From NCBI RefSeq assembly GCF_050016015.1, contig NZ_JBNHEQ010000167.1, positions 1 to 64,000 of the forward strand: DNA of 64,000 nt, given 5' to 3'. The position numbers and the translations under genes are program-made. This document shows positions 19,490 to 25,575 of this stretch, one piece after another. The notes beneath the pieces were generated by a model. The model was not told the DNA's origin, searched no databases, and worked only from the letters and a program-made list of their open reading frames with translations. How positions within the stretch are numbered: position 1 is the stretch's first letter; every line of letters starts with the position of its first letter. This stretch comes from Trichodesmium sp002260545. GTDB lineage: Bacteria > Cyanobacteriota > Cyanobacteriia > Cyanobacteriales > Microcoleaceae.

Positions 19490-20231
19490 TTTATTCTTCC
19501 TAAAACTATTAGATATCTCTAAGAAAGTCATTATCTCACAGAAATCATCAATTATTTCCCTCTACTCTGTACGGACGTTGCATAACAAAAATGCGAATGT
19601 CCCTGCTCCCTCTTTTATTGTAAATTTAGATTTTAGATTTTATGGAGGCTTTTTGGCAGAATATCTATATTTTAAGAACTGTAATTTCCTTATATCTATT
19701 GATATAGTTTACTTTCAATATCCTGAGAAAAAAATTTTTCTACCCCCTTGACACTTTATGTATTATTTATGTAGTATATAAATGTGGCAGTTAAAGGAGA
19801 GGCGAACAACCTCTAGAGAAACAAGCCATATTTGCACCTTGAAAACTAAATAATTAATCAGAATTTTCACAAATACAGCAGATTTCGGATTAATGATGTA
19901 CAAGTTTAAATGGTAAAATTCATGTAGCACAGGCATCTTGCCTGTTAGCTTTGTACGTCACGGGCAACGGAAAGTGCTGTATCTATTAGATAACTAAGGA
20001 AGTTAGAAGTCAGAAGTCAAAAGTTAAATTATTTCTGTGACTAATATTGAGAATTTTTGGATATTTCTAATAGTAATAGCAGACTACTATATTATACAAA
20101 ACCTGAAATTTGAGGTTCTTTTAAATTTGATAGACTGCAATATTATCAGTCTTTTATCAACTAGCAAGAAGTAGAAAATTAACTAGGAAAATATTCTGTT
20201 TTCTTCAGATAAAAAATTAGGAGGTGTTGAT
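19490..20231. other. Spacer containing promoter/leader A of the Ro/Y-RNA locus
   Basis: No gene. It contains a strong promoter-like segment (annotated separately) and a leader with GAGGCGAACAACCTC (19800-19814) and ACCTTGAAAACTAAAT. A palindromic repeat of the ACAGGCATCTTGCCTGT type lies near 19929-19945. Confidence 0.65.
19748..19777 (+). promoter_or_regulatory. Sigma70-type promoter A with shared leader
   Basis: A consensus -35 TTGACA (19748-19753) is followed after 18 bp by TAGTAT (19772-19777). The flanks match promoter B at 22439-22467: both have ACCCCCTTGACA, then TATGTATTATTTATGTAGTATA, then GAGGC and a CCT(T/A)GAAAA motif downstream. A sequence kept in two places upstream of Y-RNA-like genes suggests it drives them. 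This is unverified. Confidence 0.7.
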
Positions 20232-20432
20232 ATGGTTCATATTAGATTTGAAGGGCGTTCTTATGATGTAACAGAAAATCAACTAGGCATCACAGAAAAT
20301 ATGAAAGAAAATGCTATTAAAGAACGCCTATCTCAATATTTTGATGTGGGTAAAGAACGCTTTAATTCCTACGTTTTAGACCATCGTCCAAATGGGGATT
20401 TAATTGTTCGTCCTGAAGCAGTTTATGGTTAA
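20232..20432 (+). CDS. Small conserved hypothetical protein, 66 aa
   Basis: A 66-aa soluble protein (MVHIRFEGRSYDVTENQLGI... ending PNGDLIVRPEAVYG). A perfect AGGAGGTG ribosome-binding site (20219-20226) precedes the ATG by five bases, which strongly supports translation. I do not recognise a named family. The pattern (beta strand, short loop, charged helix KERLSQYF, beta strand) suggests a small alpha/beta fold. It lies between promoter A and the first Y-RNA-like gene, so it may be part of the Ro locus. Confidence 0.75.
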   Translation: MVHIRFEGRSYDVTENQLGITENMKENAIKERLSQYFDVGKERFNSYVLDHRPNGDLIVRPEAVYG

Positions 20433-20551
20433 ATAAAATGTAAGCCAGCAGTTATCAGTAGCTATCAGCATAAAAACTTTATTAATATTGTAGAGAGCTG
20501 ACAGCTAATAGCTGTTTGCGCAGCAGTCCGTAGGAAATGCTTAAAGCTATA

Positions 20552-20706
20552 ATGTTCCGCACCCTAACTTGTAAAGCGTACATACATTTTGGTCTGCTAA
20601 ACCAAAGGTTATAGGTTCGACTCCTATCATTCCCACTATTTTTAGGGAATGTAGCTCAACGGATAGAGCGTTAGTGTCAAGCGCTTTATTGACTTGTGCG
20701 GAACAT
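20552..20706 (+). ncRNA. Y-RNA-like RNA 1 with permuted tRNA-like module
   Basis: The ends pair over 11 bp (20552-20562 with 20696-20706). CCTAAC on the 5' side and TTGACTT on the 3' side flank a second 7-bp stem (TAAAGCG 20572-20578 with CGCTTTA 20682-20688). TACATACA follows. The tip holds tRNA parts in the wrong order: an anticodon-like arm with loop CTGCTAA (20588-20606), a T-arm with loop TTCGACT (20611-20627), and a perfect 7-bp acceptor-like hairpin (CATTCCC 20628-20634 with GGGAATG 20645-20651) closed by a 10-nt loop. A D-arm follows (GCTC 20654-20657 with GAGC 20666-20669). That closed, permuted tRNA on a Y stem is the architecture described for bacterial YrlA RNAs. A Ro gene lies 2.6 kb downstream. 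Confidence 0.8.
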
Positions 20707-20724
20707 AATAATAATAGTTAAAAT

Positions 20725-20877
20725 TCACTTCGTCCCCTAACAAAAAAAGCTTACATACTAGCTCATTTGGTTAGAGCATTTGTTTCATCACAAATTGTAG
20801 CAGGTACCCTCCGGGAACGCCTTCGGCGAACAAATCCTGCGTATGAATCAACAGCTTTTTTGACTTGTACGAAGTGA
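20725..20877 (+). ncRNA. Y-RNA-like RNA 2 with tRNA-like tip and inserted repeat
   Basis: The terminal stem TCACTTCGT (20725-20733) pairs with ACGAAGTGA (20869-20877). CCCCTAAC and TTGACTT flank the second stem (AAAAAAGCT 20743-20751 with AGCTTTTTT 20853-20861). Then TACATAC leads into a tRNA-like module in normal order: CATAC/GTATG acceptor-like pairing (20754-20758 with 20841-20845), D-arm GCTC/GAGC (20761-20777), an anticodon-like arm containing CAT (20786-20788), and a T-stem GCAGG/CCTGC. The T-loop is interrupted by about 29 nt of GC-rich palindromic repeat. Same family as RNAs 1, 3, 4 and 5. Confidence 0.75.
20806..20834. repeat. Small dispersed repeat inserted in the T-loop of Y-RNA-like RNA 2
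   Basis: By comparison with RNA 4 (T-loop TTCAATT between GCAGG and CCTGC), RNA 2 has extra sequence ACCCTCCGGGAACGCC followed by TTCGGCGAACAAA at this point. The insert can fold as two small hairpins (CCCTCCGGG and CGCCTTCGGCG). Confidence 0.7.
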
Positions 20878-20949
20878 CTTTTTAACTATTTGAATAAGAA
20901 TAAAAAAATACAAAATTAAATCTTAACTAGATAATTGATAACTAAAATA

Positions 20950-21136
20950 ACTTCGCACCCCAACTGATAAAGTATACATACATTTTCTAACAGTCCTAAA
21001 GTAGCGATATTCGGGCAACCGAAATAGCGAAGCTTTCTAAATCTTTCTGAGATAAAGATTAGCGCGTTCACTGTCAGGTTAAAAACTGATAAGAACGGCT
21101 GTATTGTATTCATTACTTTTTCGACTTGTGTGAAGT
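20950..21136 (+). ncRNA. Y-RNA-like RNA 3 with divergent tip
   Basis: The same scaffold as its neighbours: terminal stem ACTTCGCAC (20950-20958) with GTGTGAAGT (21128-21136, one G-U pair), CCCAAC on the 5' side, second stem AAAGTA (20969-20974) with TACTTT (21114-21119), then TACATACATTTT as in RNA 1, and TCGACTT on the 3' side. The tip of about 130 nt is not clearly tRNA-like. It contains hairpins TTCGG-GCAA-CCGAA and ATCTTT-loop-AAAGAT, and a TCAGGTTAAAAACTGA arm that could be a decayed T-arm. It may be decayed by repeat insertion. Confidence 0.65.
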
Positions 21137-21191
21137 GTTTGACTAAAAGTTAATACATTTTTTTGCATACAAAATTGCTTATCAAATATTT

Positions 21192-21262
21192 GGGGACTTG
21201 GTGTAATGGGAGCATACAACTCTTGCGAAGTTGTGGTAGGGGTTCAACCCCCCTAGTCTCCA
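21192..21262 (+). tRNA. tRNA-Ala-like gene, anticodon TGC
   Basis: A 71-nt cloverleaf can be drawn. The acceptor stem GGGGACT (21192-21198) pairs with AGTCTCC (21255-21261) and includes the G3-U70 wobble that marks alanine tRNAs. The D-arm is weak (GTGT/GCAT), the anticodon stem is CAACT/AGTTG around loop CTTGCGA (anticodon TGC), and the T-arm is AGGGG/CCCCT with loop TTCAACC matching the TTCRANY consensus. CCA is not encoded beyond the discriminator A. The weak D-arm and its location beside Y-RNA-like genes make it an atypical, perhaps accessory, tRNA. Confidence 0.6.
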
Positions 21263-21265
21263 TTT

Positions 21266-21340
21266 GGTGTCTGAGGTTGAAGTAGTCGAAACGTCGGTTT
21301 GTGACGCCGAAGGAAACGAGTGCAAGTCTCGTCGGACGCC
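21266..21340 (+). tRNA. tRNA-His-like gene, anticodon GTG, degenerate D-arm
   Basis: Begins three bases after the tRNA-Ala-like gene. The acceptor stem GTGTCTG (21267-21273) pairs with CGGACGC (21333-21339). An extra G at -1 (21266) faces discriminator C (21340), the specific hallmark of tRNA-His. The anticodon stem TCGGT/GCCGA encloses loop TTGTGAC with anticodon GTG (21301-21303). The T-stem is ACGAG/CTCGT, but the loop is TGCAAGT, lacking the usual T55. The D-arm is poor and has no GG. It is probably a decaying or special-purpose tRNA rather than the housekeeping gene. Confidence 0.55.
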
Positions 21341-21431
21341 CTGTTATTTCAGTTATCAGTTATTATTTATGAAATTATATATGAAAACCTTAGCAACTCG
21401 CTCTTATCAGGGAGAAAATGATTTAGAGGCG

Positions 21432-21454
21432 ATCGCGCAGCGGTGCGGAGCACT
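21432..21454. repeat. 23-bp small dispersed repeat inside GNAT gene 2
   Basis: The same 23-bp insert as at 15407-15429 (first base A instead of T), at the same codon position. Removing it restores GCGATCGC and the frame ...NDLEAIAELFQACEE. It contributes the GTG codon at 21443 from which the long frame can start. Confidence 0.85.
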
Positions 21455-22387
21455 ATCGCAGAACTTTTCCAAGCTTGTGAAGAAGTCGATCACTTAGATC
21501 AATGGATATCTATTTCCTCTCTGCAACGTGAATTTAATAGTCCAGCTCCAGACATAAAGCGTGAAATTAGTCTTTGGGAAGATGGAGATGGTAAGCTTAT
21601 TGCTTTTGGGCAATTATCAATCCCAGAATTATCAGTTGATGCTCATCTTTCTTTCAAAGTTCATCCTACTTTCAGAGGCGAAGGTATAGAACAAGAAATC
21701 ATTAAATGGAGTGAACAACGAATACGGGAAGTCGCTACAGATAGAAATACTTCTGTAAAGTTGCGCTCAGGTAGTCGCGACACTCAAACTCAACGTATCG
21801 CATTATTAGAAAGTTGTGGTTTTACCCCATGTCGTTATTTTTTGCGCATGGAGCGATCGCTCACCGAACCTTTTCCCAAACCAGAGTTACCCAAAGGTTT
21901 TACATTGGAGTCTGCTCTATCTCAGCAATTTTCTAGTGAAATTGGGCAGCGACATTTCCTAGAAGCATGGGTGGAGATGTTTAACCAAACGTTTATAGAT
22001 CATTGGAACCACCATGATTTGACAGTTGAGCAGTTGGAACATGAAGTAAGTCACCCTCACTACAGACAAGATTTAGATTTAGTTGCAATTAGTGCTAGTG
22101 ATGGTACATTTGCTGGTTTTTGTTGCTGTTTTATTAACCCAGAAAAAAACCAGGACAAAGGAACAAAAGAAGGTGGAATAGTTATTCTCGGTACTCGTCG
22201 TGGTTTTCGGAAGCGTGGGTTAGGAAAGGCTATGTTACTTTCTGGAATGCAACGGTTACGAGATGTTGGTATGGATAAGGCGTTACTTGGTGTTGATGCT
22301 GAGAACCCGTCGGGAGCAACTCGACTTTATGAGTCTGTGGGTTTCCGTAAAGTTCATACTAATATTTTCTATGTCAAAGAATTTTAA
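21443..22387 (+). CDS. Tandem GNAT-domain acetyltransferase, paralogue 2 (frameshifted N-terminus)
   Basis: A paralogue of the GNAT gene at 15418-16353. They share FNQTFIDHWNH, GTRRGFRK(Q/R)GLG and SGATRLYESV(G/C)F blocks. The first domain is better preserved here, with a FKVHPTFRGEGIEQEI acetyl-CoA-type loop near residue 72. The natural start is probably ATG 21369 or 21381 (MKTLATRSYQGENDLEA), but a 23-bp repeat shifts the frame after 14-21 codons. The remaining 314 codons begin at a GTG within the repeat. Substrate unknown. It sits between the two groups of Y-RNA-like genes, immediately after the two tRNA-like genes. Confidence 0.75.
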   Translation: MRSTIAELFQACEEVDHLDQWISISSLQREFNSPAPDIKREISLWEDGDGKLIAFGQLSIPELSVDAHLSFKVHPTFRGEGIEQEIIKWSEQRIREVATDRNTSVKLRSGSRDTQTQRIALLESCGFTPCRYFLRMERSLTEPFPKPELPKGFTLESALSQQFSSEIGQRHFLEAWVEMFNQTFIDHWNHHDLTVEQLEHEVSHPHYRQDLDLVAISASDGTFAGFCCCFINPEKNQDKGTKEGGIVILGTRRGFRKRGLGKAMLLSGMQRLRDVGMDKALLGVDAENPSGATRLYESVGFRKVHTNIFYVKEF

Positions 22388-22438
22388 ATATGAATATTTC
22401 TGACTTTTAGATTCTTCAAAAAATATTTTCTTACCCCC

Positions 22439-22467
22439 TTGACAGTTATGTATTATTTATGTAGTAT
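22439..22467 (+). promoter_or_regulatory. Sigma70-type promoter B with shared leader
   Basis: TTGACA (22439-22444), a 17-bp spacer, then TAGTAT (22462-22467). About 35 bp is near-identical to promoter A. Downstream, GAGGCAAAGCTGCC and ACCTAGAAAATTCAAT correspond to the leader of A. It precedes Y-RNA-like RNA 4 by about 185 bp. The Ro gene follows on the same strand and could be read from it. Confidence 0.7.
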
Positions 22468-22650
22468 AAAAAATATAAGGTAAATAAAGAGGCAAAGCTG
22501 CCTAATCACTGAACCTAGAAAATTCAATATTCAATTTATGTTTTTAGAGAAATTTTCAAATTAGTAAAAACCTATCTCTTAAGATGCTATTTATACTTTT
22601 AATACTCACGTTTAAACAGCTTTAATAGCTTAAATAAAGCATAGAGAATT

Positions 22651-22779
22651 TCACTTCGCGCCCTAACAATGAAAGCTTACATACTAGCTCATTTGGTAGA
22701 GCATTTGCCTTTAATGCAAGTGGTAGCAGGTTCAATTCCTGCGTATGAAACAACAGCTTTCTTAACTTGCGCGAAGTGA
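22651..22779 (+). ncRNA. Y-RNA-like RNA 4 with complete tRNA-like tip, anticodon-like TTA
   Basis: The cleanest member. The terminal stem is 11 bp and perfect (TCACTTCGCGC 22651-22661 with GCGCGAAGTGA 22769-22779). CCTAAC and TTAACTT flank the second 7-bp stem (GAAAGCT 22671-22677 with AGCTTTC 22755-22761). The tip is a tRNA in normal order: CATAC 22680-22684 with GTATG 22743-22747, D-arm GCTC/GAGC with loop ATTTGGTA (22687-22702), anticodon-like arm TTTGC-CTTTAAT-GCAAG (22704-22720, TTA at 34-36), and T-arm GCAGG-TTCAATT-CCTGC (22726-22742). It has no free acceptor end, so it should not be aminoacylated unless processed. It resembles tRNA-mimicking Y RNAs. Confidence 0.8.
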
Positions 22780-22839
22780 TTTTAATTCCTAATTTAAAAA
22801 AACATATAACAATAGGAAATCATTCGTGAGAAAAAACTG

Positions 22840-22893
22840 TAGGGGTTTGGTCTCCAAACCCAAGCTTCAAGGGATTTGGAGACCAAACCCCTA
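22840..22893. repeat. Inverted repeat, TAGGGGTTTGG type
   Basis: TAGGGGTTTGGTCTCCAAA (from 22840) and TTTGGAGACCAAACCCCTA (ending 22893) are inverted copies separated by a short GGG-containing loop. A second diverged copy lies at 23073-23126, and a half copy near 25012. Both full copies lie between Y-RNA-like RNA 4 and the Ro gene. Confidence 0.8.
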
Positions 22894-23072
22894 TGAGAAA
22901 ATCTTACCCAATTATTAATTATTAATAATTAATAATTAAATAATTCGCGCCTTGAAGCCTCCCCTTGGATAGGGGAAAAAAAGTGCTAGGATATTTCCCG
23001 ATATTCAATTCCGTAACGGTTTTAACCAGAGGTAATTATCAATTATCCATTATCAATTATCAATTATTGAAC

Positions 23073-23126
23073 GTAGGGGTTTGCTCTCCAAACCTAAAGG
23101 AGGGATTTGGAAACCAAACCCCTACA
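23073..23126. repeat. Inverted repeat, TAGGGGTTTGG type, second copy
   Basis: GTAGGGGTTTGCTCTCCAAA and TTTGGAAACCAAACCCCTAC bracket a short loop. This is a diverged copy of the repeat at 22840-22893. Heptamer repeats (ATTATCCATTATCAATTATC) lie immediately upstream at 23035-23069. Confidence 0.8.
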
Positions 23127-23187
23127 GTTTTTTTCACCAATCATTTCATATTTCTATAGCTGAATATTTATTTCATTAGCAGTTGTC

Positions 23188-23254
23188 GTCGCGCCCCAAA
23201 CTAGAGAGATTACATACAGCTTATGGGTAGCAAAACTCTCTTAACTTGCGCGGT
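23188..23254 (+). ncRNA. Y-RNA-like RNA 5, minimal form
   Basis: A 67-nt version of the same scaffold: CGCGC (23190-23194) with GCGCG (23248-23252) plus two wobble pairs, CCCCAAAC on the 5' side, second stem AGAGAG (23203-23208) with CTCTCT (23236-23241), then TACATAC, and TTAACTT on the 3' side. The tip is only a D-arm-like remnant (GCT-TATGGGT-AGC). It looks like a deletion derivative. It lies 100 bp upstream of the Ro coding start, so it could alternatively be a leader hairpin to which Ro binds its own mRNA. Confidence 0.65.
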
Positions 23255-23353
23255 ATATTTAATCATAAATATTAATACCAAAACACCGCAAAACTGCCGA
23301 CGATAATTGCCTCCGAAAAAAGTTATTTTGGTTTGAATAAGGAGGTAGTTAAA

Positions 23354-24862
23354 ATGAATAAAACTAAGATGAATAACGATGAACGCGACTTACGTTTAGA
23401 AATGCTCAATAGTCTGCTCACAACTCCTCACCGTCAATTAGAAAAAGTAGCAGAAATTCATCAATTAATTGTTGAGTTAGACCCTATTTTTTACGGACAT
23501 TTAGCAGTTTGGTATCAAAATAACGGTGATGTGCGAGACCATGAAGAAGTATTCTTAGGAAACTTGCTAACAAGTAATCTTACAGAACACCGAGATGCAG
23601 GTTTCATAATGCTACAAAATTTCCCTCCTTACCAGGTGTCACGCATTGTATACTTTATGAAACAACAGCAAAATAAAATGCCACGTTCAGCGCGTACTGC
23701 TGTTACTCGTTATTTGCGCAAGCGCGAAAAAAATGCAGAATTTTTTGACCGCGCAGCTATCCGTAACCGCAAAGCAATGAAGCACTTATATGCGACTTTG
23801 CACATTAAACCTAATTCTCGCGCTGATGCCATCTTATTTAAAGAAAGACCTCCAGAAGATAGTCTAGCTTTCATGTTGAAGCAGTTGGCAAAAACAGAAA
23901 CAGCAGCAGAGCAAGCAGCTTTAATAGTGGAACACAACATTCCCTATACTATTGCTGTGGGAGCAGTCAAAAAATTAACACCTACTGTATTAGTAGCTTT
24001 GATTAATTCTATGTCTCCCCAGGAAATTATCAATAACCTGAAATCTCTGACTGCTCGTGGTGCAATGGAACACCCAGAAGTAAAAGCGTTAATAGATGAG
24101 AAACTGACTGAAGCGCAAAATAGCGATCGCGTATCTGCTTATAAAGCTAAAGTTGCTGCTGATGCTTCCCAGGTTGATGCGGAAACTGCTGCCAAGTTGG
24201 AGAAGGTGACTAACGAGCAAGTCAAAAAGCGCGGTAAAATTTCTCTACCAACTGCTTTACTTGTGGATAAGTCTGGTTCCATGCACCAGGCGATCGAAGT
24301 TGGTAAGCGTCTTGCTTCCCTAATTTCAGGTATTACTGAAGCGGAACTATTTGTCTACGCTTTCGATACTATGCCTTATCCTGTTACTGCCGAAGGTACA
24401 GAGTTGAGTGACTGGGAACGTGGTTTCCAAAATATTCGCGCGGGTGGAGGTACAAGTTGCGGTTGTGCTGTAGCAGCAATGCGACGCAAAAAGCAAGTTG
24501 TCGAACAGTTTATTCTGGTGACAGATGAAGGAGAAAATACTGCACCTTATTTTGCTGATGCTTACACTGCTTATTGTCGTGACTTGGCGGTGATGCCAAA
24601 TGTGGTTATTGTGCGTTTGGGTAACTATGCTTCTAATTATGTAGAAAGTCAACTGAAGCGGAAGCAAGTGCCAGTGGAAACTTTGAGTTTTAAAGGTGAC
24701 TACTACTCTTTGCCTAATTTGGTGCCAATGTTGTCTCACGCTTCACGACTAGAATTGTTGATGGAAATTATGGAGACTTCTTTGCCAGTGCGCAATGATC
24801 GAGAAATTCAAAAGTCAAAAGTCAGAAAAAATAGGAGTTGCGCAGAAACCGGGTTTATCTAG
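23354..24862 (+). CDS. rsr: Ro60/TROVE-domain RNA-binding protein with vWA domain
   Basis: Ro proteins are ring-shaped RNA chaperones that bind Y RNAs and misfolded RNAs, and in bacteria act with 3'-5' exoribonucleases in RNA decay. From ATG 23354 (AGGAGG site at 23340-23345) the product is 502 aa. Residues about 10-290 form the helical TROVE repeats (FYGHLAVWYQNNGDVRDHEEVF is typical). Residues about 298-470 form the vWA domain with a complete MIDAS: D305-S307-S309 in DKSGSMHQ, T367 and D391. The C-terminal 20 residues are encoded by dispersed repeat sequence. An earlier TTG at 23333 is possible but less likely. Five Y-RNA-like genes lie upstream on the same strand. Confidence 0.93.
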   Translation: MNKTKMNNDERDLRLEMLNSLLTTPHRQLEKVAEIHQLIVELDPIFYGHLAVWYQNNGDVRDHEEVFLGNLLTSNLTEHRDAGFIMLQNFPPYQVSRIVYFMKQQQNKMPRSARTAVTRYLRKREKNAEFFDRAAIRNRKAMKHLYATLHIKPNSRADAILFKERPPEDSLAFMLKQLAKTETAAEQAALIVEHNIPYTIAVGAVKKLTPTVLVALINSMSPQEIINNLKSLTARGAMEHPEVKALIDEKLTEAQNSDRVSAYKAKVAADASQVDAETAAKLEKVTNEQVKKRGKISLPTALLVDKSGSMHQAIEVGKRLASLISGITEAELFVYAFDTMPYPVTAEGTELSDWERGFQNIRAGGGTSCGCAVAAMRRKKQVVEQFILVTDEGENTAPYFADAYTAYCRDLAVMPNVVIVRLGNYASNYVESQLKRKQVPVETLSFKGDYYSLPNLVPMLSHASRLELLMEIMETSLPVRNDREIQKSKVRKNRSCAETGFI

Positions 24863-24908
24863 AAAATTTCGTGATTTGAAAATAATCATGGCAATAAACC
24901 CGGTTTCT
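24844..24908. repeat. Paired AAACCGGGTTT inverted repeat overlapping the Ro gene end
   Basis: AGAAACCGGGTTTAT (24844-24858) and ATAAACCCGGTTTCT (24894-24908) are 15-bp perfect inverted copies. The left arm encodes the last residues of the Ro protein. The same pair occurs at 37794-37858 and 40667-40720. It could act as a bidirectional 3' hairpin. The rest of 24909-25144 holds only repeat fragments and no gene. Confidence 0.85.
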
Positions 24909-25144
24909 TGTTTGAGTGTGTAATATAAAATCCTGATAATTACTGTATCCAAGTCATTGCGACGGCCATACCAAATCCGGTAGTATCAATATAATTCAAG
25001 ACCGTAGGGGTTTGGTCTCCAAACCCTCTAAAAACTAGGAATTTTAGCCAATACTGATGGTGGAACCTTATTCTCCAAAGCAAGCAGATTTGATATCAGG
25101 AAGCAATCTTCGCGCATCCCTGAGATTTCTTCCTATCGTCGCAA

Positions 25145-25264
25145 TGACAACTGTTCAACCAGATTTTAGACAAACTGCAACGTTATAGTTATGGAGAATA
25201 ATTGTGACAACTGTTCAAGCAGATTTTAGACAAACTGCAACGTTATAGTTATGGAGAATAATTG
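25145..25264. repeat. 60-bp direct tandem duplication
   Basis: Two copies of a 60-bp unit (25145-25204 and 25205-25264) differ at a single base (AACCAG versus AAGCAG). Each unit includes GGAGAATAATTGTG, which supplies the ribosome-binding site and GTG start of the next gene. So the unit start is also a possible 14-codon leader peptide (TTVQADFRQTATL, then TAG). Confidence 0.9.
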
Positions 25265-25575
25265 TGACAAAAAAATACAAGTCAAAAAAGCCTAATCTTC
25301 TTTATCAAAGATTAACAGAAGCACTAGAAAATGGTAGTAAAGTCCGCATTGAAGCAGAGGAAACTTATTATGGTCTTCCTGTTAGTGTGACTGATAACTT
25401 TGTGGAAATTATGGTATTAGTTCCACCAGATGAATTTGATGAAGAAGATGATACTTTTAAACAAGTGATATGGTTAATTCGACTTGACTCTATTTTTGCG
25501 ATCGCATACCTTACAGAATACTGGTCAAGTGCAAGATTAGAAAAATTACTGGAGATAGGTGTTAATCAGGTTTAA
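25264..25575 (+). CDS. Small conserved hypothetical protein, 103 aa
   Basis: Starts at GTG 25264 after a GGAG site six bases upstream. The sequence is soluble, acidic in the middle (DEFDEEDD), and has alternating hydrophobic strands (KVRIEAEETYYGLPVSVTD, FVEIMVLVPP, VIWLIRLDSIFAIAYL), suggesting a small beta-barrel such as an SH3 or Sm-like fold. That is a structural guess. I do not recognise the family. It follows the Ro gene on the same strand, but 400 bp of repeats separate them, so a functional link is unproven. Confidence 0.7.
   Translation: MTKKYKSKKPNLLYQRLTEALENGSKVRIEAEETYYGLPVSVTDNFVEIMVLVPPDEFDEEDDTFKQVIWLIRLDSIFAIAYLTEYWSSARLEKLLEIGVNQV

Noticed and set aside
20572..20670. A functional permuted tRNA gene as in some algae
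   Set aside because: The permuted tRNA is embedded in the same two-stem scaffold as four other RNAs beside a Ro gene, so a Y RNA with a tRNA-like tip explains it better.
20916..21113. 65-aa minus-strand frame
   Set aside because: It lies within Y-RNA-like RNA 3 and has no ribosome-binding site or recognisable sequence.
22965..23159. 64-aa plus-strand frame
   Set aside because: It is made of heptamer repeats and the TAGGGGTTTGG inverted repeat.
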